From: Desulfuromonas sp. KJ2020
GTDB taxonomy: Bacteria; Desulfobacterota; Desulfuromonadia; Desulfuromonadales; SZUA-540
NCBI RefSeq assembly: GCF_024197615.1
Contig: NZ_JAKUKE010000001.1
Span: forward strand, 1,282,773-1,346,772
Length of the DNA: 64,000 nt
Reading direction: 5' to 3'
Shown one piece after another: positions 18,013 through 27,763 of this stretch. Each line of letters starts with the position of its first letter. Position 1 is the first letter of the stretch. The notes under the pieces are model-generated. The model saw only the letters and a program-made list of their open reading frames with translations, had not been told where the DNA came from and ran no database searches. Position numbers and translations under genes: made by a program.

Positions 18013-19398
18013 TTATATGCCCGACAAGTGGGGCTTATCACCATGTCCGTCCGCCTGGGCCGCAGCGTTTTCCTGACCCGCGGACACGGCCCCGGTTCGC
18101 CACGCCTCCAGGTCCTGCAAAGCCCTCTCCGCCATGGCCAGGCGGCGGTCGGCCCGTTTCATTTTACGTCCCTCCAGGGGCGGAAAGAGGCCATAGTTGA
18201 CATTCATCGGCTGGAAGTCTTCCGGGCTGGAGTCGGCCAGATGGGAGAGAAGGGCGCCCAGGCCCGTGGTCGACGGCGGCAGAGGCAGGGGGGCGCCCTG
18301 TGTCCAGCGCGGCGCGAAGAGGCCGGCGAGAAAACCCATGGCGGCCGATTCGACATACCCCTCCACCCCGGTGATCTGGCCGGCAAAGAAGATTCGCGGA
18401 TCCTGGCGGAGCTGCAGGCTGCGGGTGAGACAGGTCGGTGCGTTGATAAAGGTATTGCGATGGACACTGCCCAGACGGGCGAAGCGGGCCTGCTGCAGGC
18501 CGGGGATGGTGCGGAAGATACGGCGCTGCTCGGGATAGGTCAGCTTGGTCTGGAAACCGACGATGTTGTAGAGGCTGGCATGGCGATCATCCTGCCGCAG
18601 CTGAATGACAGCAAAAGGCTCCCGGCCGGTGCGGGGATCGGGCAGGCCGACGGGCTTCATGGGGCCAAAGGCCAGGGTCATCTCGCCGCGCTGCGCCATC
18701 TCCTCGATGGGCATGCAGCCTTCGAAATGAATCATCTTTTCGAAGTCACGGGCCGGCACCTTGTCCGCCTCTTTGAGGGCGGCGACGAAGGTGCGGTACT
18801 GGGCCTCATCCAGGGGGCAGTTGACGTAGTCGTCTCCCCCCTTACCGTAGCGCGAGGCACGCCAGGCCTGGCTGAAATCGATGGAGTCCGCCTCGACGAT
18901 GGGGGCGATGGCGTCGTAGAAATAGAGATGGGCGGCGCCGGTGCGACGGGCGATATCCTGCGACAGCGCCTCGGAGGTCAAAGGGCCGGAAGCGACGATG
19001 ACGGTGCCGGTCTCGGGGAGGCTGGTGATCTCCTCCCGGCGCAGTTCGATGAGGGGGTGGGCCATGATTCGGTCGGTGATGGTGGCGGAGAAAGCCTCGC
19101 GGTCGACGGCGAGCGCGCCGCCGGCAGGCACGGCGGTGGCGTCGGCGGCCGCCATGAACAGGGTGCCGCAGCGGCGCAGCTCCTCTTTGAGGCAGCCGAC
19201 CGCGTTGTTCATGCCGGTGCCGCGCAGGCTGTTGGAGCAGACCAGTTCGGCCAGATGGGGGGACTGGTGGGCCGGCGAAAAGCGCTGCGGCTTCATTTCG
19301 TGCAGGATGACCGGCGTGCCCTGCTGGGCTACCTGCCAGGCCGCTTCGCAGCCGGCCAGGCCGGCGCCGATGATATGTAGGCGATTCATGTCGTCCAT
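18013..19398 (-). CDS. trmFO: tRNA (uracil-54-C5)-methyltransferase, folate-dependent (TrmFO)
   Basis: This 461-residue flavoprotein methylates U54 of tRNA using methylene-tetrahydrofolate. The N-terminal FAD-binding motif is [16 protein letters not shown], followed by [34 protein letters not shown] and [15 protein letters not shown], all family signatures. The start at 19398 has GAGGG five bases upstream; an ATG nine bases downstream is an alternative. The C-terminal tail (about 25 residues rich in Ala/Gly/Gln) is longer than usual. It follows topA, an arrangement common in bacteria that use TrmFO instead of TrmA. Confidence 0.96.
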   Translation of the reverse strand: MDDMNRLHIIGAGLAGCEAAWQVAQQGTPVILHEMKPQRFSPAHQSPHLAELVCSNSLRGTGMNNAVGCLKEELRRCGTLFMAAADATAVPAGGALAVDREAFSATITDRIMAHPLIELRREEITSLPETGTVIVASGPLTSEALSQDIARRTGAAHLYFYDAIAPIVEADSIDFSQAWRASRYGKGGDDYVNCPLDEAQYRTFVAALKEADKVPARDFEKMIHFEGCMPIEEMAQRGEMTLAFGPMKPVGLPDPRTGREPFAVIQLRQDDRHASLYNIVGFQTKLTYPEQRRIFRTIPGLQQARFARLGSVHRNTFINAPTCLTRSLQLRQDPRIFFAGQITGVEGYVESAAMGFLAGLFAPRWTQGAPLPLPPSTTGLGALLSHLADSSPEDFQPMNVNYGLFPPLEGRKMKRADRRLAMAERALQDLEAWRTGAVSAGQENAAAQADGHGDKPHLSGI

Positions 19399-19494
19399 GG
19401 GTTCCCTCTGGCCGGTATGCGGCCGGGCCGTGCTGGGCAAACAGGAAAGCCGGACCCGAAGGCCCGGCTCGTCAAGCTAGCGGGTTTAGCTGCC

Positions 19495-21867
19495 TCAGGA
19501 ATCTTTGCCTGATTTTTTGGCCGGTGCCTTCTTGGCCGGGGCCTTTTTGGCGGCAGGCTTCTTGGAGGCCGCTTTTTTGGCCGGGGCGGCCTTTTCCTTC
19601 TTCTCCGGTTCGACCAGCACCAGCTTGTAATCGCAGTTTTCCGTGGGGCATTTGCGGTACGTGCCGTAGCGTTTGGTCACCTTTTCGACGATGACCGGAT
19701 AGCCGCATTGGGGGCAGGGCTCGTCGATGGGCTGATCCCAGAGGGCGTATTTGCACTTGGGGTAACGGTTGCAGGAGTAGAAGATCTTGCCGTAGCGGCT
19801 CTTCTTCTCCATCAGTTCCCCTTCCTTGCAGTCGGGGCAGGTAATACCCAGGGCCTTGGGTTTGACCAGCGGCTGGATGTTCTTGCACTCGGGATAGGCG
19901 CTGCAGGCGAGAAACTTGCCGTAGCGGCCATCCTTGATGAGCATGGGGGCGCCGCACTTGTCGCACTTTTCCTCCGACATCACCGGCTCTTCGCGCTCTT
20001 CGGCCGACAGGGGTTCGGTGTGCCGGCAGTCGGGGAAGCCGGAGCAGGCGTAGAATTTGCCGGCCCGGCCGAGCTTGATGACCAGTTCCTTGCCGCACTC
20101 GGGGCAGGTGCGGTCGGTCTTTTCGGTGGTGACGTCTTCCTTGCTGACCTCCTGCTCCTTCTGGCGTAGCAGGGCGATGAAGGGTTCCCAGAAGTCCTTG
20201 AGCACCGGCCGCCATTTTTCCTCGCCGCGGGAGATGGCGTCGAGGTCCTCTTCCAGTTTGGCGGTGAAGTCGTAGTCGACATACTGGGCAAAGTGGTTGA
20301 CCAGCAGATCGTTGACCACGCGGCCGACATCCTCGACAAAGAAGGTGCGCTTTTCCAGGCGCACGTACTTGCGGGTGACCAGCGTGTTCATGATGGAGGC
20401 GTAGGTGGAAGGCCGGCCGATGCCGTATTCCTCCAGGGTCTTGACCAGACTCGCCTCGGTGAAGCGGGCCGGCGGCTGGGTGAAGTGCTGCTCGGGGGTC
20501 ACCTCGCGGCGCACCACGGCCTCTCCCAGCGCCAGGGCCGGCAGAGAGCCGGCTTCGGCCTCTTCGGCGTCGTCCGTGCCCTCGATATAGAGCTTCATGA
20601 AACCGGGGAAACGGATGACCTGTCCGGTGGCGCGCAGGATGAAGCGCGGGCCGGCGGCGATATCCACCGTGGTGGCGTCGAGAATGGCGGCGGCCATCTG
20701 CGAGGCCACGGTCCGGGTCCAGATCAGATGATAGAGGCGGTACTGGTCCGAAGAGAGATACCGCTTGAGCTGGTCGGGGGTGTTGGAGACCAGGGTCGGG
20801 CGGATCGCTTCGTGGGCCTCCTGGGCATTCTTGGCCTTGTTTTTGAAGGTTCGCGGGGCGGCCAAGGCGTATTCCTGGCCGAAGAGCTGGGTGATGACCT
20901 CGCGGGCCTCGGTCGTCGCCACTTCCGACAGGGCGACGGAGTCCGTACGCATGTAGGTGATCAGGCCGACGGAGCCCTCGCCGATGTCGATGCCTTCATA
21001 CAGCTTCTGGGCCGTGGACATGGTCTTGCGCGCCGAAAAGCCCAGTTTGCGGCTGGCTTCCTGCTGCAGGGTGCTGGTGGTGAAAGGCGGAGCCGGATTG
21101 CGCCTTTTCTGTTTCTGCACCAGGTCGGCGACCTGGCAGTTCTCCTGAATCAGGGCGCTGACCAGCTCTTTGGCCTGCGTTTCATTGCTGATGGCGAACT
21201 TGTCCAGTTTCTCGCCGTCAACGGAGAAGAGACGCGCGGCGAAAGCCTGACCACCGGTCGATTCAAGGCGGGCTTCGATGGTCCAATATTCCCGCGCCTC
21301 GAAGGACTCGATCTCCTTTTCCCGTTCGCAGATCAGGCGCAGGGCGACGGACTGCACGCGCCCGGCCGAGAGGCCGTAGCGGATTTTCTTCCACAGGAAG
21401 GGAGAGAGATTGAAGCCGACCAGGTAGTCGAGAATCGAACGGGCCTGTTGGGCGTCGACGAGATCTTTGGCGATAGTGCGGGGTTCGGCCATGGCCTTCT
21501 GGATGGCGTCCTTGGTGATCTCGTGGAAGGTCACCCGCCTGACCTTGGGGGCGCTGGAGTCTTCATCGATGTCCAGAGCCTTCAGCAGATGCCAGGCAAT
21601 GGCTTCCCCCTCGCGGTCCAAGTCAGTGGCCAGAATCAGTTCATCGCTCTTTTCCACTTCCTTCTTGAGCAGGTCGATCTGCTTACGGCTTTCCGGCAGC
21701 ACCTGGTAGCGCGGTTGGAAATCGTGCTCCACATCGACGGAGCCCTGTTTGCTCGGCAGGGCGCGTACGTGTCCGTAAGAGGCCAGTACTTTGAAGCCCG
21801 GGCCGAGAAACTTCTCGATTGTTTTCGCTTTTGCGGGTGATTCGACGATCACCAGAGACCTTGACAT
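19495..21867 (-). CDS. topA: DNA topoisomerase I
   Basis: This 790-residue type IA topoisomerase relaxes negative supercoils. The TOPRIM domain starts SLVIVESPAKAKTIEKFLG and includes LATDLDREGEAIAWHL. The active-site Tyr lies in GLITYMRTDSVALSE. Three C-terminal four-Cys zinc fingers are seen (CPECGKELV, CDKCGAPML, CPDCKEGEL), plus a fourth Cys cluster (CPQCGYPVI). The protein ends in a Lys/Ala-rich tail (KKAASKKPAAKKAPAKKA) that probably aids DNA binding. It begins 53 bases after smg on the same strand. Confidence 0.98.
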   Translation of the reverse strand: MSRSLVIVESPAKAKTIEKFLGPGFKVLASYGHVRALPSKQGSVDVEHDFQPRYQVLPESRKQIDLLKKEVEKSDELILATDLDREGEAIAWHLLKALDIDEDSSAPKVRRVTFHEITKDAIQKAMAEPRTIAKDLVDAQQARSILDYLVGFNLSPFLWKKIRYGLSAGRVQSVALRLICEREKEIESFEAREYWTIEARLESTGGQAFAARLFSVDGEKLDKFAISNETQAKELVSALIQENCQVADLVQKQKRRNPAPPFTTSTLQQEASRKLGFSARKTMSTAQKLYEGIDIGEGSVGLITYMRTDSVALSEVATTEAREVITQLFGQEYALAAPRTFKNKAKNAQEAHEAIRPTLVSNTPDQLKRYLSSDQYRLYHLIWTRTVASQMAAAILDATTVDIAAGPRFILRATGQVIRFPGFMKLYIEGTDDAEEAEAGSLPALALGEAVVRREVTPEQHFTQPPARFTEASLVKTLEEYGIGRPSTYASIMNTLVTRKYVRLEKRTFFVEDVGRVVNDLLVNHFAQYVDYDFTAKLEEDLDAISRGEEKWRPVLKDFWEPFIALLRQKEQEVSKEDVTTEKTDRTCPECGKELVIKLGRAGKFYACSGFPDCRHTEPLSAEEREEPVMSEEKCDKCGAPMLIKDGRYGKFLACSAYPECKNIQPLVKPKALGITCPDCKEGELMEKKSRYGKIFYSCNRYPKCKYALWDQPIDEPCPQCGYPVIVEKVTKRYGTYRKCPTENCDYKLVLVEPEKKEKAAPAKKAASKKPAAKKAPAKKAPAKKSGKDS

Positions 21868-21920
21868 GATACCTCGTAAAATGAAAAAGGCTGCAGGTTC
21901 CGCCCGCAGCCTCTGTCGGT

Positions 21921-22388
21921 TCAGTGGTAAAGTTGCGCCCAGTCGTCTTCCATGATGAAGTCGGCATCGCGCAGCCAGGCGTCCTGGGAGTGGGTAAAGA
22001 GGGTGAGGGCGGTGATGGTTTTGATCTCTTTGAGCGACACCTCGTCTTCCGCCATCTGCAGAGCCCGTTCGATAATCTCTTCCTGAGCTTCGTCGCCGAT
22101 GAGTCCCAGCCCGCGCAGCTTGATGAGGTAGCCGCGGGCTTCAGAGGAGAGGGCGCGGATTTCTTCCGGGGTGAAGATGCGCTGCGTTGGCAGGGTCAGG
22201 GAAGCGGGGCCGCGGCCTTCCTGCTCGAAAGAGGTCTTGTTCATCCAGCTGAAGGCGGCATCGATTTCTTCCACCTCGAACCCCTCGGCCAGAAGCTCCT
22301 CGACGATATCGTTGTCTGAGAGCTGATCTCTCATCTCCAGGACATACTGGGCAATAATGCTGACAATGGCCAGAACACGTTCTCTCAA
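21921..22388 (-). CDS. smg: Smg family protein (DUF494)
   Basis: This 155-residue protein matches the Smg/DUF494 family from its opening RERVLAIVSIIAQYVLEM through EELLAEGFEVEEIDAAFSWM to a C-terminal region with LRDADFIMEDDWAQLYH. The function is unknown; the family is usually found beside dprA and topA, as here. The start is a TTG preceded by CAGGAG. Confidence 0.92.
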   Translation of the reverse strand: MRERVLAIVSIIAQYVLEMRDQLSDNDIVEELLAEGFEVEEIDAAFSWMNKTSFEQEGRGPASLTLPTQRIFTPEEIRALSSEARGYLIKLRGLGLIGDEAQEEIIERALQMAEDEVSLKEIKTITALTLFTHSQDAWLRDADFIMEDDWAQLYH

Positions 22389-22415
22389 GCAATCTCCTGT
22401 TCTGATGGGACGATT

Positions 22416-23513
22416 TCAGCCCCCGACGGCGCGTATGTAACGCATCCCGGGTAGCTGCGTGACACCTCCCCGGAGTTCCAGGTGCAGTAAAATAGCGGAA
22501 AGATCCATGAGTGTCAAGCCGCATTTCCGTGATAATTCATCGATGTGCAGCGGTTCTGCCGCCAGCAGGCGGAAGACTTTTCCGGCCGTTTCATCGAGGG
22601 AGGCCGCGAAGGAATCCTCCTGCTGCCGGGCCTGACGGGTCGGTGTGTCGGGCCACAATACTTCAAGGATATCCGCTGCTTCCGTGACGACCCGGGCGCC
22701 CTCCTTGATCAGGCGATTGGTGCCGGCGCTGGTGGGAGCGTGGACAGCGCCTGGCACCGCAAAGACCTCCCGCCCCTGTTCGAGGGCGAAATCGACCGTG
22801 ATGAGCGAACCGCTGCCTTCGGCGGCCTCCACGACCAGTACGCCTTTGGACAGGCCGCTGATGATGCGGTTGCGGCCGGGGAAGTGCCCGGGCAGAGGGG
22901 GTGTGCCCGGGGCATGTTCGGTAAGGACGGCGCCCTGCCCCAGGATGGCATGGAAGAGGCGGCTGTTCTCCGGTGGATAGACGCGGTCGATGCCGCAGCC
23001 CAGCACGGCGACGGTCAGTCCCTCCCCGCGCAGGGCGCCGGTGTGGGCGGCGGAGTCGATGCCCCGGGCCAGACCGCTGACGATAGGGATGTCTCGTGCG
23101 GACAGGTCGGCAGCCAGGTTCTCGGTGAAGCGCAGGGAGGCGGCGGTGGCCCGCCGCGAGCCGACCATGGCGAAGCCGTCCTGGACGGGAAGCTGGCCCC
23201 GCACATAGAGCAGGGCGGGTGGGTCGTGAATGGAGCGCAGCAGGGCGGGGTAGCGCTCGTCCGCCCACAGGCTCAGAATGCTCACGCCGAGCCGGTCCAG
23301 CTGTCGGGCCGTTTCCGCCAGCGCAGGGCTGTTGGTAGGCAGGCGGCCTTTGGCGACGTTCTCGCGAATCCGGGCGTTGGCGACCCAGGCTGTCGGCGTG
23401 GCCTCCAGGATGGCTTCAAGAGAACCGAAGGCCTCGACCAATCGAAACAGGCCGACGCGCCCCAGCCCAGGGGTAAGATGCAGACGGAGCCAGCCGAATT
23501 CTTCCGTTGTCAA
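22416..23513 (-). CDS. dprA: DNA-processing protein DprA
   Basis: This 365-residue protein loads RecA on incoming single-stranded DNA in transformation. The Rossmann-like core has MVGSRRATAASLRF, VSGLARGIDSAAHTGAL, AVLGCGIDRVYPPEN and LPGHFPGRNRIISGLSKGVL, with a C-terminal winged-helix DML1-like domain (EPLHIDELSRKCGLTLMDLS). The start is TTG with a GGAGG site six bases upstream. Competence pili are not in the window. Confidence 0.96.
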   Translation of the reverse strand: MTTEEFGWLRLHLTPGLGRVGLFRLVEAFGSLEAILEATPTAWVANARIRENVAKGRLPTNSPALAETARQLDRLGVSILSLWADERYPALLRSIHDPPALLYVRGQLPVQDGFAMVGSRRATAASLRFTENLAADLSARDIPIVSGLARGIDSAAHTGALRGEGLTVAVLGCGIDRVYPPENSRLFHAILGQGAVLTEHAPGTPPLPGHFPGRNRIISGLSKGVLVVEAAEGSGSLITVDFALEQGREVFAVPGAVHAPTSAGTNRLIKEGARVVTEAADILEVLWPDTPTRQARQQEDSFAASLDETAGKVFRLLAAEPLHIDELSRKCGLTLMDLSAILLHLELRGGVTQLPGMRYIRAVGG

Positions 23514-23536
23514 AAAGGCCTCCTTCCGGGGAAAGC

Positions 23537-23568
23537 AAAAGGGCTGAAGAATGAACTTCAGCCCTTTT
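23537..23568 (-). terminator. Rho-independent terminator after the LysM gene
   Basis: AAAAGGGCTGAAG (23537-23549) pairs with CTTCAGCCCTTTT (23556-23568) across a six-base loop and ends in a T-run on the minus strand. It lies between the LysM protein stop and the dprA start, so dprA probably has its own promoter. Confidence 0.8.
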
Positions 23569-23607
23569 AAGCGGGTCTTATCTGCTGTCGACGCTTACGG
23601 CGGCAAA

Positions 23608-24618
23608 TTATTCAGTGAGAGCCGTGACGCGGTCGCCCCGATACATGGGGGCCACGGATTTGAGTACCAGGGCAGAGGCCGACTCGGGTCGGGTTTCGAT
23701 GACCACGGCCGCGCCCAGCAATACTTCGGGAAGGGTCAGGTTTTTACTCTGGATGGCGAGATCCGAGGCCTCCCGTTCGCGGGTGATGTTCAGCAGATTG
23801 CCGACCTGCAGCCCGCTGTTGGCCCCTTGGTCCAGAAAGACCACGTCATATTGGCTCAGGGTGATCTTTCCTTCCCCCCCATCGACGATATAGCCGCTGA
23901 CCGGAGCTTCGGCCTTCTTGAGAGCCACCTCGAGGGGCTGGTCATCCACAGGCAGCAGCAGGGCACCGCGCTGAATTTCACTGGTGGAGGAGGTGATGAC
24001 CGCCGTGGCGACATCTTGATCGATCTGGATGAGCTCTACGGTGCCGAGTCTGGTGATGCGATGGCCTACCTTCTGGCCGGTCACGGGATGCTTGACCTCG
24101 TCACCGAGATCGATGACGGTGAAGCGGTCGCCCGGGCGCGCATCGCCGAGATTTTTCATCTCGAGAAAGACGGTCTCGCCCGTTGCCATCAGCAGACGGT
24201 TGTCGATCGTGTCGACCAGGGTGCCGAGGGCATCGATCCCCTCGGACGAAATAAAGCCGGGAGAACCGCCCTGGGTCGAGATAGTGATGACTTCCTGCGG
24301 TTCGATGCCCGCCTCTTCAATGGCTTTTTCCAGGCTCTCCGGTTCTGCCGGCGCGGCCTGAACCATTTCGGGGATGATTTCTATGCGCCCATCGCGGATG
24401 GCGATTTTCTGGCCGGGGTAGATAAGGTGGGGATTGCCGATGAACGGATTATGGGACCAGAGGTTGGGCCAGTAGTCGGTGTCCTTGAGGAATCGTTCGG
24501 AAATACCCCACAGGGTGTCCCCTTTCTGGATGATGTAGGTCTGGGACTTGCCCTGCGCGAAGGCGCAAAGAGGCATGAGCAGCAGGCAGGTGAGCAGCAG
24601 CAGTTTCTTGATGGTCAT
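23608..24618 (-). CDS. LysM-domain cell-envelope protein
   Basis: This 336-residue exported protein has a signal peptide (KLLLLTCLLLMPLCAFA) followed at once by a LysM domain (TYIIQKGDTLWGISERFL, GNPHLIYPGQKIAI) that binds peptidoglycan. The remaining 240 residues are beta-rich with no catalytic motif recognised; GDRFTVIDLGDEV and GNLLNITRER resemble the C-terminal regions of LysM proteins next to dprA in related bacteria. The ATG at 24618 follows AGGGGG. It lies 41 bases after cpoB, and the two may form an envelope operon. Confidence 0.88.
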   Translation of the reverse strand: MTIKKLLLLTCLLLMPLCAFAQGKSQTYIIQKGDTLWGISERFLKDTDYWPNLWSHNPFIGNPHLIYPGQKIAIRDGRIEIIPEMVQAAPAEPESLEKAIEEAGIEPQEVITISTQGGSPGFISSEGIDALGTLVDTIDNRLLMATGETVFLEMKNLGDARPGDRFTVIDLGDEVKHPVTGQKVGHRITRLGTVELIQIDQDVATAVITSSTSEIQRGALLLPVDDQPLEVALKKAEAPVSGYIVDGGEGKITLSQYDVVFLDQGANSGLQVGNLLNITREREASDLAIQSKNLTLPEVLLGAAVVIETRPESASALVLKSVAPMYRGDRVTALTE

Positions 24619-24659
24619 ATCGATCCCCCTGGTCATCGGATAGTGAAAACGCAAAGTGA

Positions 24660-25340
24660 TTAACGCGCCGGCAGAGGTTTGCGGGCAGCGGTGCTGTCGG
24701 GATACAGGCGACGCAATTCCAGAAGCGCCAGGTCGGCCTGCTCCGGCAGGTTGACTTTCAGCAGGGCTTCCGCTTTCCGGAAAAGGGCGTCCGGTGCCTT
24801 GGCGGCACGGGGATAGTCGTCGACCACTTTCTGGAAGGCTTCGATGGCCCTGACATGATTATTCTGGGCGTAGTAGCATTCTCCGAGCCAATATTGGGCA
24901 TTGCCGGCATAGTCGTTGGACGGATAGACCTTTAAAAACGTTTCAAAGCCGCTGATTGCCTGATTGTAGCGACCGGAAGCATAGTCTCCGAAGGCTTTGA
25001 GGTAGATTTCCGTCGGGGTCTGGGAGGCCGCGGAAGCGCCGGCAGGGGCCGTGTTCTCGCCAGTCATGGCCGCGTTTTGCCCGACCGCAGTGACTTTTTG
25101 CGCGGTCATGGCCTGGCGCATTTCATCGAGAGCGGCCTGCTGGTCAAAGACGCGGGCTTCGAGCAGCACCATGTTGTCCTGCAGTCGCTCCACTTTTTGG
25201 GCGAGTTCTTCCTGGCTGCCCGCCAGTTGGGCCAGGGACTGGTTGAGTTGCCTCCCGTCCCCGGAAGGGGTTGCGGCCACGCAGCCGAAAGTCAGGGAGG
25301 CGGCCAAAAAGGTCAGAGCCAGGGCGATGAGTCTTTGCAT
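24660..25340 (-). CDS. cpoB: Tol-Pal-associated protein CpoB (YbgF)
   Basis: This 226-residue periplasmic lipoprotein has lipobox LTFGC near residue 20. A coiled coil (about 30-85, SLAQLAGSQEELAQKVERLQ) is followed by TPR repeats (YLKAFGDYASGRYNQAISGF, AQYWLGECYYAQNNHVRAIE), the CpoB architecture. CpoB coordinates outer-membrane constriction with cell-wall synthesis at the septum. The tol-pal genes themselves are not in the window. The family often has a cleavable rather than lipid-modified signal, so the lipobox is a point of interest. Confidence 0.88.
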   Translation of the reverse strand: MQRLIALALTFLAASLTFGCVAATPSGDGRQLNQSLAQLAGSQEELAQKVERLQDNMVLLEARVFDQQAALDEMRQAMTAQKVTAVGQNAAMTGENTAPAGASAASQTPTEIYLKAFGDYASGRYNQAISGFETFLKVYPSNDYAGNAQYWLGECYYAQNNHVRAIEAFQKVVDDYPRAAKAPDALFRKAEALLKVNLPEQADLALLELRRLYPDSTAARKPLPAR

Positions 25341-25526
25341 GAGTCGATCCTCTTGATGGCGACAGTCACCGGTAAGTTCATGAAACCTGTCTAAAACTAT
25401 AAGCTTTTCAGCCCCCTGTCAAGGATCAATAGCCTTCGTGATACTTCGCCAAAGAGAAATATCCTGCGGTCTTCTCGAGCCTTTGTGCTATAGTGCGCCC
25501 CACGAAAAACAGGAGGACCTATCCCT

Positions 25527-26744
25527 ATGACCAAGCCGGAGCTTCTGGCCCCCGCCGGCGATATGGAAAAACTCGAAACCGCCCTGGATTATGGCGCCGA
25601 TGCCGTCTATGTCGGCGGCGACCAGTTCGGTCTGCGGGCCATGGCCGGCAACTTCTCCGTGGCGGAGCTGGCGCGGGCGCAGGAACGGGTGCGGGAGCGG
25701 GACAAAAAACTCTATCTTACCCTCAATGCCTATCTGCGCCCGGCCCAGATGCCGGAGCTTCGCCGCACCCTGGAAGAGCTGCGCCCCCTCGACCTTGACG
25801 CCTATATTATTTCCGATCCCGGCGTGCTGGCGGTGGTGCGCGAAGTGGATTCCGCGCGGGAACTTCACCTCTCCACCCAGGCCAACACCACCAACGCCCA
25901 GGCGGCCCGCTTCTGGCAAGAGACCGGAGTCGAACGCGTCAATCTGGCGCGAGAGCTCACACTGGAGGAGATTCGTCACATCCGCCGCGAGACGACAGTC
26001 GGGCTCGAGGTCTTTGTCCATGGTGCCATGTGCGTGGCTTACTCGGGGCGCTGCCTCCTCTCGACGGCCCTGACCGGTCGCAGCGCCAACGCCGGTGCCT
26101 GCGCCCAGCCCTGCCGCTGGAACTACGCTCTGATGGAAGAGACCCGCCCCGGCCAGTATTTCCCCATCGAAGAGGATGATCGCGGCAGCTACGTCTTCAA
26201 CAGTCGCGATCTCTGTCTGCTCGAATACCTGCCCGATCTCGTCGGCGCCGGCGTCGACAGCCTCAAGATCGAGGGGCGCATGAAGACCCTCTACTATGTC
26301 GCCGCCGTCACCCGGGTCTATCGCGCCGCCCTCGACGCCTATGCGGCCGATCCCGCCGGCTATGTCATGGATCCCGCCTGGCTGGAGGAGCTGGACAAGG
26401 TCAGCCATCGCCCCTATGACCGGGGTTTCCTCTTCGGCGCCGAAGATGCGCTCGTCCATGCGGCCGATTCACGCTACCAGCGCACCCACGATTTCGTCGG
26501 CATCGTCCGTCGGGTCGACGATGGCGGCCGCCTGCTGGTGGAGTGCCGCAACCGCTTCTTTCCTGGCGAAGAGCTGGAATTGATCGGGCCCGCCATGCGT
26601 CAGGCCCAGTTTGTGGCGGGAGAGCTGACGGCTGAGGGGGGGGGCGCGCTGGAAGTCGCCCAGCCCAATGCCCTGGTGCTGCTACCGGGACCGGCGGGGA
26701 CACGCCAGGGGGATCTGCTGCGACGGCAGAAAGTCGCCGGCTGA
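25527..26744 (+). CDS. Peptidase U32 family protein (TrhP/YegQ-like)
   Basis: This 405-residue protein opens PELLAPAGDMEKLETALDYG and ADAVYVGGDQFGLRAMAGNF, the U32 TIM-barrel signature. It contains a Cys cluster typical of the family (GRCLLSTALTGRSANAGACA, then QPCRW) that can hold an iron-sulfur cluster. Despite the name, characterised members act in tRNA hydroxylation (TrhP), rRNA hydroxylation or O2-independent ubiquinone synthesis; TrhP fits the length best. AGGAGG precedes the ATG. A TATAGT hexamer at 25489-25494 is a plausible -10 box without a clear -35. The divergent cpoB shares this 186-base promoter region. Confidence 0.88.
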   Translation: MTKPELLAPAGDMEKLETALDYGADAVYVGGDQFGLRAMAGNFSVAELARAQERVRERDKKLYLTLNAYLRPAQMPELRRTLEELRPLDLDAYIISDPGVLAVVREVDSARELHLSTQANTTNAQAARFWQETGVERVNLARELTLEEIRHIRRETTVGLEVFVHGAMCVAYSGRCLLSTALTGRSANAGACAQPCRWNYALMEETRPGQYFPIEEDDRGSYVFNSRDLCLLEYLPDLVGAGVDSLKIEGRMKTLYYVAAVTRVYRAALDAYAADPAGYVMDPAWLEELDKVSHRPYDRGFLFGAEDALVHAADSRYQRTHDFVGIVRRVDDGGRLLVECRNRFFPGEELELIGPAMRQAQFVAGELTAEGGGALEVAQPNALVLLPGPAGTRQGDLLRRQKVAG

Positions 26745-26791
26745 AATCAGGGCCTGCCCGCCAAAAAGCGTCGCCGGCTGGTGGTCCTTTG

Positions 26792-26826
26792 GCTGTCCGC
26801 CGCCATTGAGGTGGCGTGGGGACAGC
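26792..26826 (+). promoter_or_regulatory. Stem-loop in the leader of the outer-membrane barrel gene
   Basis: GCTGTCC (26792-26798) pairs with GGACAGC (26820-26826), and inside it GCCGCC pairs with GGTGGC, making a 13-bp stem with a small loop. A second GC-rich structured stretch follows to about 26860. It lies 150 bases before the barrel gene. It could be a terminator of the U32 gene lacking a T-run, or a regulatory leader. Confidence 0.45.
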
Positions 26827-26977
26827 GGCCGGCTGCCCGGTAGCTGCTCCGGTGGTCCCCTCTGTCTGTTGGCATTGTATTTGTATCGGCGTGAGCATTG
26901 CGTCCTGCGTTTTAATCCCACGTTAATGACAATCGCCGCCTTCCCGTCGGGGGCGGCAACCTGCGAGGAGGAATAGA

Positions 26978-27712
26978 ATGAAACGACTTCTGTTGTCTGG
27001 TGTGATGGTGCTGCTGCTGGCTACGACGGCAATGGCGGGAAAATACGATATCCGCTTTTTGGATACCTTAGGGAACGACACGTTTGAGGACTTTGTCAAA
27101 GAGGCGGGCGTCGTGACGGCCTACCGCGGTCTGGCTCCGGCCGAACCTCAGGGGATCACCGGCTTCGATATCGGCGTCGAGGTCAGCGCCATCGATATCC
27201 AGTCCTCTGTCTGGGACGAGGTCTTCACCAGCGGCGACGCGCCCGACTATTTGCCGGTTCCCCGCCTGCACGTTCGCAAGGGACTCCCTTTCAATCTTGA
27301 CGTCGGCGCCATCTATTCGGAAATCCCCGACTCCAATATCAAACTCTATGGCGGCGAAGTGCAGTGGGCGCTGCTGGAGGGGACCATGGCCACCCCCGCT
27401 CTGGCTCTTCGCGGCAGCTACACCACTCTGGAAGGGGTGGACGACCTGAGCCTGAAGACCTACGCCGCCGATGCGGTGATCAGCAAAGGCTTTGCCATGC
27501 TGACCCCCTATGCCGGTATCGGGGTGGTGCAGATCGAAGGCAAGTACGATGGCAGCGATCCCACCCTCCAGGCTGAACTCAAGGATCAGGATTTCACTGA
27601 GACCCGCTACTTCGGCGGCGTGCAGTTTGCCCTGCTGCTGGCCCGGGTGACGGTGGAGGCCGAGTACCTCGAAAATCCCGTCTATTCCATGAAGTTGAGT
27701 TTCGGCTGGTAA
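26978..27712 (+). CDS. Outer-membrane beta-barrel protein, unknown function
   Basis: This 244-residue protein has a signal peptide (LLLSGVMVLLLATTAMA, cleaved before GKYD) and an alternating amphipathic beta-strand pattern throughout (LALRGSYTTLEGVDDLSLKT, MLTPYAGIGVVQIEG). It ends in the aromatic residue Trp (KLSFGW), the usual recognition signal of the BAM machinery. GAGGAG precedes the ATG. A strong terminator follows, so it is monocistronic or last in its unit. No specific family is recognised. Confidence 0.75.
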   Translation: MKRLLLSGVMVLLLATTAMAGKYDIRFLDTLGNDTFEDFVKEAGVVTAYRGLAPAEPQGITGFDIGVEVSAIDIQSSVWDEVFTSGDAPDYLPVPRLHVRKGLPFNLDVGAIYSEIPDSNIKLYGGEVQWALLEGTMATPALALRGSYTTLEGVDDLSLKTYAADAVISKGFAMLTPYAGIGVVQIEGKYDGSDPTLQAELKDQDFTETRYFGGVQFALLLARVTVEAEYLENPVYSMKLSFGW

Positions 27713-27729
27713 AGTGTGTTTCATGCACG

Positions 27730-27763
27730 AAAAAAAGCGGCTCCTTAAGGGGGTCGCTTTTTT
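27730..27763 (+). terminator. Rho-independent terminator
   Basis: AAAAAAGCGGCTCC and GGGGTCGCTTTTTT pair around TTAA with one bulge, ending in six T. It lies 18 bases after the barrel gene and separates it from the two-component system. Confidence 0.85.

Noticed and set aside
20293-21840. 515-codon plus-strand frame opposite topA
   Set aside because: topA is unmistakable, and the opposite frame has no start signal or domain.
26761-26870. Possible c-di-GMP-I (GEMM) riboswitch before the barrel gene
   Set aside because: The GC-rich stem and a CCGGTAG-like stretch are suggestive, but the invariant GGACGCAAAGCC-type segment is absent.
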